In this document: one piece after another, positions 15,073-23,202 of the stretch
Numbering within the stretch: the first letter of the stretch is position 1
Layout of the letters: every line of letters starts with the position of its first letter
Origin: an uncultured Prevotella sp.
Lineage (GTDB): Bacteria; Bacteroidota; Bacteroidia; Bacteroidales; Bacteroidaceae
Length of the DNA: 28,024 nucleotides
Assembly (NCBI GenBank): GCA_900546575.1
Contig: URDM01000036.1
Coordinates: 1-28,024 of the forward strand
Direction of reading: 5' to 3'
Notes under the pieces: model-generated
What the model was told of the DNA's origin: nothing
What the model saw: the letters and a program-made list of their open reading frames with translations, nothing else
Database searches by the model: none
Made by a program: the position numbers and the translations under genes

Positions 15073-16503
15073 TTATTCAGCAGGCTGCTCGTCGGCCTTA
15101 GCCTTCTTGGCAGCAGGCTTCTTTGCAGCTGGAGTCTTCTTCGGAGCAGCAGCCTTTGCAGGAGCCTTTGTCTTCTCAATCTTAGCACGGAGCTTCTCCT
15201 CAGCAGCCTCAATCTTCTCAATCTTAGCCTGAAGGCGAACTATCTCCTTATTCTTCATCTCAATCTCCTCATCCTGATTCTTGATGGTTGTGAGCAGTGA
15301 GCTGAGCTCTTCATTGTCAACATCCTCTGGATAGAGTGAGTTTACACGTGAAATGAAGTCGCCAAGAATGTTCATATAGTTAGTGAATGCATCAAACGGA
15401 CTTGAATAGATACCACGGTTGATACCAACCTGCGACGGTTTTGTAGTCATCTGACGGAAATTGTTAGATGCCTGCAGATAGTCCCAATCCTGATTGATGC
15501 GCGGATCGTTAGCAATACGAACACGGTCGGCTACGCTATAGAGCTTGTTGAAAGCCTCACGCTGCATCGGATTACCAAGCCAGCAGCTGCAATCACGCTC
15601 CTCATCATTCCATGACAATGTATCGGGAACGTCAACAGCACTGACACTCTGGAACGAATCGCATATCTCTGACGGTGTAGAGAATGTCACGCCACGTTGC
15701 TTGGCGCATTCCGGCAATGCCTTGAAGAAGTCGAGGATGTTGCTTGACAGAGGCTGTGCAATACCAAGAGCAGAAAGCTCCATGAAAATATTGACTACCT
15801 GCTCGCCCTCAGGAAGATTTGCTATGCGGTCAACATAACTGTCTGCGAAGAGCGGATAGCCCTCCCATTCAGTATTGCTGAAGCGCAATGATATATCATC
15901 GCTGAAATTAACGTTGCGCAGAAGAAGCTTGAGATTAGGAGCAAGAGCGCAGTTATATACATAGTTAGGCGACTTCCAGCCTAGGACGTGGCGCGCTCCT
16001 TCAGAGAGCATACCCTTAAAGCCCAGCTGTGAAACCTGCAAACCGATGTCGTCGCTATAGATAAGCGAAGAGTTACGCAACACCTTAGGAGTCTGACCGA
16101 AGTATTCCTCCATCTTGGTGCACTGGCGCTTTACCTCAGCTGCAAAGCTCTCCTCATTGGCGAGCGATGCAAGTCCGTGTGAGTAAGGCTCGGCAAGGAA
16201 CTCTACACAACCGGTCAGGTTGAGTTCCTGAAGCTTCTCAAGCACCTGAGGAGCGTGTATTTCAAGCTGTTCGATACCTACGCCAGACAAAGAGAAAGCT
16301 ACCTTAAAGTAGTTGCCATTCTCCTTAATCATTTCGAGCAACGCATTGAGCGCAGGCATATACGAACGTTCTGCGATGTCAGAAATGAGACGCTCGTTCT
16401 CATAATCGTCGTAATAGTAGTGATCGGTACCGATATCAAAGAAACGGTAGCGCTTCAACTGGATATTCTGATGTATCTCGAAGTATAAACAAATAGTTTT
16501 CAT
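15073..16503 (-). CDS. GH57 alpha-amylase-like protein with a histone-H1-like C-terminal tail; catalytic residues apparently replaced
   Basis: 476 residues. The N-terminal motif (EIHQNIQLKRYRF, 9-21) and VEFLAEPYSHGL (99-110) match the GH57 alpha-amylase group. Active members have a catalytic Glu in a RNTEL-type motif and a proton-donor Asp in FMDYET; the matching segments here are LRNSSLIYS (Ser145) and IFMELSALG (Glu241). By family knowledge this places it with the amylase-like homologues of Bacteroidetes that lack one or both catalytic residues. Residues about 400-445 form a charged coiled coil, and 445-472 are an Ala/Lys/Pro-rich tail (TPAAKKPAAKKAKA) like histone H1. It is the third gene of the glycogen operon, 80 bp after the GT4 gene. 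A role in glycogen handling is inferred from context. Confidence 0.9.
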   Translation of the reverse strand: MKTICLYFEIHQNIQLKRYRFFDIGTDHYYYDDYENERLISDIAERSYMPALNALLEMIKENGNYFKVAFSLSGVGIEQLEIHAPQVLEKLQELNLTGCVEFLAEPYSHGLASLANEESFAAEVKRQCTKMEEYFGQTPKVLRNSSLIYSDDIGLQVSQLGFKGMLSEGARHVLGWKSPNYVYNCALAPNLKLLLRNVNFSDDISLRFSNTEWEGYPLFADSYVDRIANLPEGEQVVNIFMELSALGIAQPLSSNILDFFKALPECAKQRGVTFSTPSEICDSFQSVSAVDVPDTLSWNDEERDCSCWLGNPMQREAFNKLYSVADRVRIANDPRINQDWDYLQASNNFRQMTTKPSQVGINRGIYSSPFDAFTNYMNILGDFISRVNSLYPEDVDNEELSSLLTTIKNQDEEIEMKNKEIVRLQAKIEKIEAAEEKLRAKIEKTKAPAKAAAPKKTPAAKKPAAKKAKADEQPAE

Positions 16504-16583
16504 TGTTGCTTGTCGTTTAATGGATTGTTGTGTATTTATTGCTTTTATGCATTACTATACATTGTGTGTTACACTTATTAGGC

Positions 16584-17855
16584 TTAAAGATTGCCTGAAA
16601 GAACACGTTCGTACAGATTCTTGATGCGTGCGCCAACCTTCTCCCATGTAATCTGGTCGACCTCATTCTTGCCCTCATCCTGCAGATAATGGAACAATGA
16701 GTCGTTATGACAGATTGCATAGATGGCGTCGGCAAGTGCGTGGATGTCCCAGTAGTCAACCTTAATACAGTTGTCGAGAATCTCTGCACAACCAGACTGC
16801 TTAGATATAATGGTAGGCGTTCCGCACTGCATTGCTTCGAGAGGCGAAATACCGAACGGTTCTGAAACCGATGGCATGACGTAAACATCAGAGTCTTTCA
16901 AGCACTCATATACTTGCTTGCCACGCATAAATCCAGGGAAGTGGAAACGGTCGGCAATGCCACGTTCGGCAGCCAAGTAAATCATAGCGTCCATCATATC
17001 ACCGCTACCTGCCATACAGAAGCGCACGTTGCGTGTACGCTGAAGCACCATATTGGCAGCCTCGACAAAGTACTCCGGACCTTTCTGCATGGTGATACGG
17101 CCAAGGAACGTTACAATCTTATCCTTGCCAGTATGGTCGGGACGCGGGATGTCCTGCAACTCCTGACGCAATGGATAAACGGCATTGTGCATAGTGAAGC
17201 ACTTACGCGGATCCTGATGATACTGGTTGATAACGGTCTGACGTGTCAGTTCTGATACGCACATGATGCAGTCGGCATTGTCCATACCGTCCTTCTCAAT
17301 GGCATAAACTGTCGGGTTTACCTTGCCACGTGAACGGTCGAAGTCGGTAGCATGTACGTGAATACACAATGGTTTGCCACTTACTTGCTTGGCATGTATA
17401 CCAGCTGGGTATGTCAGCCAGTCATGAGCGTGAATAATATCAAACTCCTCAGTGCGAGCTACTACACCGGCAATGATGGAATAGTTGTTGATTTCCTCAT
17501 GCAGGTTAGACGGATAACCACCGGCAAATTCCATACAGCCAAGGTCATTGACATGCATATTGTTGAAGTCGGCATAGATATGGTCGCGCAGACGATAGTA
17601 GTAGTCGGGATCCATAACATTGGATATGCGGCTCTTTACATAATCGTAGTCGACATCACGCCATGCTATAGGCACACAATTCATAGCAACAATACGGCAA
17701 GCGCTGCGATCCTCGTCACCAAACGGGTGCGGCAAGCACAATACTGTCTCTACATCGCCCTGGGCATGAAGTCCCTGTGAGATACCAAAGTTAGCGGTAG
17801 CAAGTCCACCATATACGTGAGGAGGATACTCCCATCCGAACATTAATACTTTCAT
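16584..17855 (-). CDS. GT4-family glycosyltransferase, probable glycogen synthase of the glycogen operon
   Basis: 423 residues. The N-terminal Rossmann domain starts MKVLMFGWEYPPHVYGGLAT, where PPHVYGGLA resembles the nucleotide-sugar loop of bacterial glycogen synthases. FDIIHAHDWLTYPAGIHA follows at 138-155. The C-terminal domain has FLGRITMQKGPEYF (Arg253 and Lys258 for the sugar-nucleotide phosphates) and the E-x7-E motif in SEPFGISPLEAM (Glu332 and Glu340), the retaining GT4 signature. It lies 21 bp after the debranching-enzyme gene and 80 bp before the GH57 gene. Activity on ADP-glucose or UDP-glucose is likely but not shown; other GT4 activities remain possible. Confidence 0.9.
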   Translation of the reverse strand: MKVLMFGWEYPPHVYGGLATANFGISQGLHAQGDVETVLCLPHPFGDEDRSACRIVAMNCVPIAWRDVDYDYVKSRISNVMDPDYYYRLRDHIYADFNNMHVNDLGCMEFAGGYPSNLHEEINNYSIIAGVVARTEEFDIIHAHDWLTYPAGIHAKQVSGKPLCIHVHATDFDRSRGKVNPTVYAIEKDGMDNADCIMCVSELTRQTVINQYHQDPRKCFTMHNAVYPLRQELQDIPRPDHTGKDKIVTFLGRITMQKGPEYFVEAANMVLQRTRNVRFCMAGSGDMMDAMIYLAAERGIADRFHFPGFMRGKQVYECLKDSDVYVMPSVSEPFGISPLEAMQCGTPTIISKQSGCAEILDNCIKVDYWDIHALADAIYAICHNDSLFHYLQDEGKNEVDQITWEKVGARIKNLYERVLSGNL

Positions 17856-17876
17856 ATTTTTGAATCCTCCTAATTT

Positions 17877-19823
17877 TTAATATTTATATTTTTCCAACAG
17901 TTCAAGCGTACGAAGCACCTCTGCTACATTCATAGCAAACGATATTGCTCCACGACCGCTGAACGGTGGGTTGCCGTCAAACAGTTCGGGGATAGTTCCA
18001 ATGCAGTGCTGCACCATTTCGTCCTCGTAACCTACCATCTGGCGCTCAATGAACGACAAACGTGTGCGCTTGTAAATCTTCAAGCAAGCCTCCATATAGA
18101 ATCCTCCAAGCCAAGGCCATGCTGTACCCTGATGGTAAGCATAGTCGCGCTGTGTCTGCGGACCTACATACATAGGGTTATATCCACCACTCTTAGGTGA
18201 AAGCGAACGCAGACCCTTCGGTGTAAGGAGCTCACGTGTACATACGTCAAGCACAGACTTCTGCTGCGCCTGGCTAAGCGGAGAATAGTCGAACGCAACG
18301 GCGAATATCATATTAGGACGAACACTCCAGTCGGGCGAGTCAAGCGGCTCAACATAATCGAACAGATAGCCATACTCATTGACAAATGTATCGACGAACG
18401 AACTGCCACACAACTCAGCGCGCTTCTCAATTTCGGCGGCAAAAGTCTGATCACCATACTCGGCAGCCATTGAAGCGCAGAACTTAAGAGCATTATACCA
18501 CAAAGCGTTGAACTCAACAATATAGCCAGTACGCGGCACTACCGGACGACCGTTAGCAGTTGAGTTCATCCATGTCACAGCATGATCCTTGCCTTCTGAA
18601 TACAACAGTCCGTTTTGACGCAGCTGCAAGTTAGGATGCTTATCGGATACAATATACTGCAAGATATCGTAGAGCAACTTGCCATACTTGCGGTTGCACT
18701 TCTCACGACCTACGTGCTTAGCATACTGCTGTATGGCCCACACAGCCCAAAGCAACACGTCGGGCTGCTCCATCTCGTAAATCTTGACTGTGAGAGGCTT
18801 GCCTTCCATAAACTCATAAAGACCGCGTGCTGCTGTCTCCATAACGAGTTCGAAGTAGTCTTCTTCCTCAATAGACAGTGTAAGACCCGGAAGAGCGATG
18901 AATGTATCGCGTGCACGACACTTGAACCATGGATAGCCGGCAAGCAGATAACGCTCGTCCTTGCTTGTACGGTTATGGAACTGGTGTGCTGCATTGATAA
19001 GACAGTGGAGGAAATTGTCGCGCGGTGAGCGCTCGTCAACCTCTTTTGTGAACAGAGCCTTCAAGCCACCGGTCTTGCACTGTGTTGTTGAAGCTGAGAA
19101 TACGATGCTCTCGCCTTTCTTGATGTCCATCTCGAAATATCCTGGAACATAGAGGTCCTCATTTGAAGCATAGCCACGCTCCTGCTCCTTAGGATATTCT
19201 ACGCCACGATACCAGTCGGGCTGGAACACGAAGTTGTTGGCCTTGCTGAACTGCATGTACAGGTCGGGATAACCGGCGTACATACATGTGCGTATACCAT
19301 TCTCCACCTCGCTGTAATCGCGAGATGCCACAGAATTCTCATGTGTAAACTGACGCACACTACGGAAAGCAAGGAACGGACGGAAACGCAATGTCGTTGC
19401 CGAATGGGCATCAACAAGAGTGTAACGAATAAGGATGCGATCCTCATAATGCTGGAACACTACTTCTTTCTTAAGTACCACACCACCAACACGATACAAT
19501 GTTGTGGGCACCTTGTCACAATCAAATTCCCTGATGTACTTGTGACCTTTAGGACTGAAGTTATTGCCCTGATACTTGTGAAGACCAAGATTGAACTCTG
19601 CTCCATGCTGTATCACAGTAGCGTCAAGCGACGAAAGCAACACATGATTCTCGTCGTCAAGGCCAGGTACCGGCACCACAAGCAGACCGTGATACTTACG
19701 TATATTACAGTCGACAATTGTGGAACACGAATACGCTCCCGAACGGTTTGTACGAAGCAACTCACGAGGCAGGGACTCCTCAAGGTTGGTCATCAGAGCT
19801 TTTTCGAATCGAAGATAACTCAT
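17877..19823 (-). CDS. Glycogen debranching enzyme (amylo-alpha-1,6-glucosidase, GH133 type)
   Basis: 648 residues. The N-terminal beta domain (about 1-255) includes the family start: LLRTNRSGAYSCSTI and NIRKYHGLLV. The C-terminal (alpha/alpha)6 GDE domain (about 270-645) has LLAGYPWFKCRARDTFIALPGL, where Arg305-Asp306 match the conserved RDT; most homologues have WGRDT, so CRARDT is a slight variant. It also has EFNALWYNAL and YHQGTAWPWLGGFYMEA. It removes alpha-1,6-linked glucose left at branch points. It is the first gene of the glycogen operon. The ATG at 19823 is about 160 nt downstream of the predicted transcription start. Confidence 0.94.
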   Translation of the reverse strand: MSYLRFEKALMTNLEESLPRELLRTNRSGAYSCSTIVDCNIRKYHGLLVVPVPGLDDENHVLLSSLDATVIQHGAEFNLGLHKYQGNNFSPKGHKYIREFDCDKVPTTLYRVGGVVLKKEVVFQHYEDRILIRYTLVDAHSATTLRFRPFLAFRSVRQFTHENSVASRDYSEVENGIRTCMYAGYPDLYMQFSKANNFVFQPDWYRGVEYPKEQERGYASNEDLYVPGYFEMDIKKGESIVFSASTTQCKTGGLKALFTKEVDERSPRDNFLHCLINAAHQFHNRTSKDERYLLAGYPWFKCRARDTFIALPGLTLSIEEEDYFELVMETAARGLYEFMEGKPLTVKIYEMEQPDVLLWAVWAIQQYAKHVGREKCNRKYGKLLYDILQYIVSDKHPNLQLRQNGLLYSEGKDHAVTWMNSTANGRPVVPRTGYIVEFNALWYNALKFCASMAAEYGDQTFAAEIEKRAELCGSSFVDTFVNEYGYLFDYVEPLDSPDWSVRPNMIFAVAFDYSPLSQAQQKSVLDVCTRELLTPKGLRSLSPKSGGYNPMYVGPQTQRDYAYHQGTAWPWLGGFYMEACLKIYKRTRLSFIERQMVGYEDEMVQHCIGTIPELFDGNPPFSGRGAISFAMNVAEVLRTLELLEKYKY

Positions 19824-19984
19824 AGATTTAATTTAAGGTTCATTATTAGTTCGTAATTATAATAGCCATATGGCTCATCAACCATCAAGGTCGGAAACAA
19901 CAAATAAGTAGTAGGACTTTCAGGTTTAAGCCAATGAGCTTGCGCTCGGCAGTAGTCTTAAGATAAAGGCGTTAGCTGCCTTAC
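19824..19984 (-). other. Long 5' leader of the glycogen operon
   Basis: About 160 nt between the predicted start and the debranching-enzyme ATG, with no ORF recognised. Possible local structures are the AGCCATATGGCT palindrome (near 19865-19876), GAGC/GCTC around 19938-19949, and GGCAG pairing with CTGCC around 19950-19981. No known riboswitch is recognised. Confidence 0.45.
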
Positions 19985-19989
19985 GAAAT

Positions 19990-20020
19990 CAAAGGTAATA
20001 AAAATATAATTACGCGCAAA
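19990..20020 (-). promoter_or_regulatory. Glycogen operon promoter
   Basis: On the minus strand TTTG (20020-20017), a 19-bp spacer, then TACCTTTG (19997-19990): an exact match to the Bacteroidetes promoter consensus in sequence and spacing. Confidence 0.85.
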
Positions 20021-20123
20021 AGAAATAAGTCTATATTTTTAAAAAACATGTTATTTAGCACTTTTTTGTGCTTAAAATGCCATAAAAACATATTCACGAC
20101 AACCATATTAAAGCAAAAAAGCG

Positions 20124-20131
20124 TAACTTTG
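20124..20131 (+). promoter_or_regulatory. -7 element of the Crp/Fnr regulator promoter
   Basis: TAACTTTG at 20124-20131 matches TAnnTTTG, about 50 nt before the ATG. No good -33 TTTG lies at the right distance, which may mean an activator is needed. Confidence 0.55.
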
Positions 20132-20180
20132 TATTGCAAATAGGATAGCTTAAAGTCAATAAAAAAAACACCATACGCTT

Positions 20181-20882
20181 ATGCCAATAGAAACACTTCT
20201 GGAAAAAGACATTGCCAACAGCATTGCAAATATATGGCATTGCAACAACGCTTATTGTGTCAACAAAATTCAACAGAGCCTCACAGTGAGGTCATTAAAA
20301 CGAAACGAACTGATTTATCAAGAGAACGAGACTCCTACCCACATCCTTTTCCTCGTCAATGGTATGGCAAAAATCATAAAGGAATGCGGTATGGGACGCT
20401 CACAAGTTGTGCGCATTATCAAAGAACAGTCATTCATGGGATTTCGCGCTTTCTTTGCACACGAACGCAATACGACATCTGCCTTAGCACTTGAAGACTC
20501 TACCGTGGCAGCACTGCCGCTCGACATAATGGCAGAACTGATTGAAATGCATCACAGCATTACCGATTACTTCATTACCATCCTTGCCACTACTCTCGGC
20601 GAAACCGACAACCGCTTTGTTACTATCACCCAAAAGCACATACGCGGCAGATTGGCCGAAACGATTCTTGCGCTTAAGGCAAACTATGGAATTGAGAACG
20701 ACGGCAAGACTCTCAACGTGATAATGAACCGCTACGACCTTGCATCGCTTTCGAATATGAGCACAAGCAATGCCATACGAACATTGTCTTCATTTGCCAC
20801 CGAGGGACTGATAGAGATTTCAGGAAGGAAAATAAGGATTCTCAGCGAAGAAGATTTGGCAAAGATTTCAAGACTTGGATAG
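20181..20882 (+). CDS. Crp/Fnr-family transcriptional regulator
   Basis: 233 residues. An N-terminal cyclic-nucleotide-binding-like beta barrel (about 20-130, with LIYQENETPTHILFLVNGMA) is joined by a long helix to a C-terminal winged helix-turn-helix (about 150-225, with YDLASLSNMSTSNAIRTLSS as the recognition segment). No cluster of four cysteines as in Fnr is present, so it is not an iron-sulfur oxygen sensor. The ligand cannot be told from sequence. It is divergent from the glycogen operon with 357 bp between the start codons, so control of that operon or of itself is plausible but inferred. The transcript ends at the hairpin at 21048-21113. Confidence 0.93.
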   Translation: MPIETLLEKDIANSIANIWHCNNAYCVNKIQQSLTVRSLKRNELIYQENETPTHILFLVNGMAKIIKECGMGRSQVVRIIKEQSFMGFRAFFAHERNTTSALALEDSTVAALPLDIMAELIEMHHSITDYFITILATTLGETDNRFVTITQKHIRGRLAETILALKANYGIENDGKTLNVIMNRYDLASLSNMSTSNAIRTLSSFATEGLIEISGRKIRILSEEDLAKISRLG

Positions 20883-20904
20883 ACTCATATACAAGGCAGT
20901 TATA

Positions 20905-21011
20905 CCTATTATATAATAGGATACATTTTATATTAATATTAAATTGCACTTTATATTAATATTAAATCAATACTTTATATTAATATAAAATACACCTTAT
21001 TATATATAAGG
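20905..21011. repeat. Array of AT-only palindromes downstream of the Crp/Fnr gene
   Basis: Palindrome CCTATTATATAATAGG (20905-20920); then three copies of TTTATATTAATATTAAAT at 20927-20944, 20950-20967 and 20974-20990 (the last slightly diverged), with periods of 23 and 24 bp; then CCTTATTATATATAAGG (20995-21011). The array is symmetric: outer C/G-closed palindromes flank the inner repeats. No coding sequence is seen. Confidence 0.8.
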
Positions 21012-21035
21012 CACACACTATATATAACAAGAGAT

Positions 21036-21123
21036 AAAAAAAAATGATGAGGAAGTGGCATAAGTCAAAAAGACAGAAGTAAGAATAACAATTGACTTTA
21101 TGCCACTTCCTCAACGTTTTTTT
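21036..21123. terminator. Bidirectional terminator between the Crp/Fnr gene and the lipid-kinase-like gene
   Basis: TGAGGAAGTGGCATAAGTCA plus A (21048-21068) pairs with 21092-21113 with one bulged A; the loop is 23 nt. T7 follows at 21117-21123 on the plus strand, and the A-run at 21036-21044 gives a U-tract for the minus strand. The minus-strand gene's stop codon (21122-21124) overlaps the T-run. Confidence 0.9.
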
Positions 21124-22057
21124 ATTCCGGTATAAGGAAGTTTATCACCTCCTGCTCTACTGTAATGGTAAACGGACCGGCTGGCGTACGCATCAGTCTG
21201 CCGTCAATACCAACCAGAGCCTTGCGTGCCTCGAGCACTTCTACCTTACGAGTGCGGTAAGGATGTACACTCTTATGATTGAGGAACTTGCCACGTACAA
21301 ACAGATATATGCCCTCAAGCAGCTGCGTCATGCCCGGATGATAAACCACGCTGACATCAAGCAGTCCGTTATACGGAACGGCATTGGGTGTCTGTCCATA
21401 ACCAGTAGCATTGCCCACGCACATTGTCATGATGCTACGGTTAAGGTCGTCGTTGTTGATCTTGACATGCATGCGGTATTCAAGTCGCTGGAATATCATA
21501 AGTATGAATGACATGATGAACGACAGTGTACGTGAACCTGAATAATGACGGGTCTGACGACGAAGATTCATTATAGTGGCAACGAGTCCGATGTTTATAC
21601 AGTTGAGGAAATATCGGCGGCAAGCCTCGCCATGCTTATTGGCATAGCGAATACATCCAAGGTCAATCTTACGTACACGGCGCTCCTTCAACCACTTTAT
21701 TATCTGGTCGTAGTCGTCCTCACGCAATCCCCAAAAGTGAGCGAAGTCGTTCATCAGACCGTTGGGTATCACACCAAGTGCCACCCTTTCACGATCATTG
21801 CGGTCGGCTTGCATCAGACAATTTACTGCGTCATTGAGAGCAGAGTCACCGCCAACAACCACTATCGTACGATAGCCGTTGTTTATCATCATCTTTATGA
21901 GACGATCTACGCCTGCCGAACTCTCGCTCTGCACAAAATCGTACTCTACGCCGTTAGACTTCAGACATGCCTCAATCTTCTCCCAGCGACGTTTTGGGCT
22001 TCCAAGCATTTCATGCTTCGGGCAATAGAGTATGCCCCAACGGTTATCGTTTATCAT
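21122..22057 (-). CDS. Diacylglycerol/lipid kinase family protein (DAGK catalytic domain)
   Basis: 311 residues from the ATG at 22057. A TTG at 22093 could extend it by 12 residues, but those look non-coding. The DAGK-catalytic nucleotide-binding motif is GGDSALNDAVN (69-79), a variant of GGDGTLNE, followed by GVIPNGLMNDFAHFWG (95-110), which matches G.iP.GT.NDFAR. A GIDG segment near the C-terminus is also typical. YegS/DgkB-like enzymes phosphorylate lipid acceptors; here Ser-Ala replaces Gly-Thr in the motif, so the substrate is uncertain. It lies downstream of miaA with 53 bp between them on the same strand, probably one transcript, and ends in the shared terminator. Confidence 0.88.
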   Translation of the reverse strand: MINDNRWGILYCPKHEMLGSPKRRWEKIEACLKSNGVEYDFVQSESSAGVDRLIKMMINNGYRTIVVVGGDSALNDAVNCLMQADRNDRERVALGVIPNGLMNDFAHFWGLREDDYDQIIKWLKERRVRKIDLGCIRYANKHGEACRRYFLNCINIGLVATIMNLRRQTRHYSGSRTLSFIMSFILMIFQRLEYRMHVKINNDDLNRSIMTMCVGNATGYGQTPNAVPYNGLLDVSVVYHPGMTQLLEGIYLFVRGKFLNHKSVHPYRTRKVEVLEARKALVGIDGRLMRTPAGPFTITVEQEVINFLIPE

Positions 22058-22110
22058 AATCGGTTTGTTTTGTTTATAATCCGGAGAGACCAACCCTCCC
22101 TATTTACCTT

Positions 22111-23067
22111 TTATTCTTTCATGAGTGACATTATTGCCTCAACCTTTTCATCCATCGACTGGGCTGCGTCTATCCAGTGGATTGTGTAGCCACGCCTTTC
22201 CATTCCGCGGAACCACGTCATCTGACGCTTGGCAAACTGATGTATGGCAATCTCAAGCTGACGGAACATTTCTTCATAACTAGTTCGTCCAATCACGTAC
22301 TCCGTTATAAACTTATACTCCAAGCCATAATATATAAGGTCTTCCGGATTGACCCCACCGTCGATCAGTCCTTGTATTTCGTCGCACATACCATCGTCAA
22401 GACGCGCCTTAAGTCGGCGCGTTATCTTCTCGCGACGCAGTTCACGGTCAATGTTTATGCCGATGATGAGCGACTCTACCGGTGGCATCTGTCGTTCTGG
22501 CGTAGGATGTTCAAGATTATAAGTCTCAATCTCAATGGCGCGTATGGCACGCTGAGCAGTATCCACATCTGTACGGTTGTGCATATTCGAACCGTTCTGT
22601 CGCTTCAGTTCAACAAGCATTCGGGTCAGTTCCTCAAGCGACTTACCCTCAAGACTATCTCTTAATGCCTGATTCTGCGGCACAGGCGAGAGACTGTACC
22701 CTCCAAGCACCGCCTCTATATAAAGTCCGGTACCACCACACAGTATCGGCAGTTTGCCTCGACTACGTATTTCGTCATAAGCCTCATGAAAATCCTGTTG
22801 ATACTGAAAGAGATTGTATTTTGTTCCCGGCTCGGCAATATCTATAAGATGATAAGGTATTCTGACATCTCCGATAGTATAATCGGCCAAGTCCTTGCCC
22901 GTGCCGATATCCATACGACGATACACCTGACGCGAGTCGGCACTGATTATCTCACCGCCAGTGCGCAGCGCAAGCGCCGCAGCAACGGAAGTCTTTCCAC
23001 TTGCCGTAGGTCCGAGTATGGTTATCATTTTCTGGTTTTGCATGTTGTCAATAGCTTTGCTGGACAT
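22111..23067 (-). CDS. miaA: tRNA dimethylallyltransferase
   Basis: 318 residues. It adds the dimethylallyl group to A37 of UNN-decoding tRNAs (i6A). It has the P-loop GPTASGKTS (19-27), IISADSRQVYRRMDIGTGK with the catalytic-region Asp, YHLIDIAEPG, and LCGGTGLYIEAVLGG. Substrate tRNA-binding residues lie in TAQRAIRAIEI, and the C-terminus has the RQMTWFRG motif. The ATG at 23067 is 33 nt from the predicted promoter; Met9 or Met14 are alternative starts because the P-loop normally lies within the first 15 residues. It is the first gene of a two-gene unit with the lipid-kinase-like gene. Confidence 0.94.
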   Translation of the reverse strand: MSSKAIDNMQNQKMITILGPTASGKTSVAAALALRTGGEIISADSRQVYRRMDIGTGKDLADYTIGDVRIPYHLIDIAEPGTKYNLFQYQQDFHEAYDEIRSRGKLPILCGGTGLYIEAVLGGYSLSPVPQNQALRDSLEGKSLEELTRMLVELKRQNGSNMHNRTDVDTAQRAIRAIEIETYNLEHPTPERQMPPVESLIIGINIDRELRREKITRRLKARLDDGMCDEIQGLIDGGVNPEDLIYYGLEYKFITEYVIGRTSYEEMFRQLEIAIHQFAKRQMTWFRGMERRGYTIHWIDAAQSMDEKVEAIMSLMKE

Positions 23068-23099
23068 TACAGATTTATATTTGCTTTAGCTTCAAGGTA

Positions 23100-23130
23100 C
23101 AAACTTACAAAAAAAATCTTACACATCAAA
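23100..23130 (-). promoter_or_regulatory. Promoter of miaA
   Basis: On the minus strand TTTG (23130-23127), a 19-bp spacer, TAAGTTTG (23107-23100): exact consensus and spacing. It sits directly downstream of the gap terminator, so the units are insulated. Confidence 0.82.
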
Positions 23131-23139
23131 TAATTAATC

Positions 23140-23176
23140 AAAAAAAAGACCGCAGGGCAAAATGCCTTGCGGTCTT
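23140..23176 (-). terminator. Terminator of gap
   Basis: AAGACCGCAAGGCA (23176-23163 on the minus strand) pairs with TGCCCTGCGGTCTT (23159-23146) around a 3-nt loop, with one internal mismatch, followed by a U-tract running down to 23140. A strong intrinsic terminator 27 nt after the gap stop codon. Confidence 0.9.
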
Positions 23177-23202
23177 TATTCTATGGTTTATGGGTCAATA
23201 AA

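Noticed and set aside
22058..22093. TTG start 12 codons upstream of the lipid-kinase-like gene
   Set aside because: An ATG at 22057 gives a normal N-terminus and the extra residues look like intergenic DNA.
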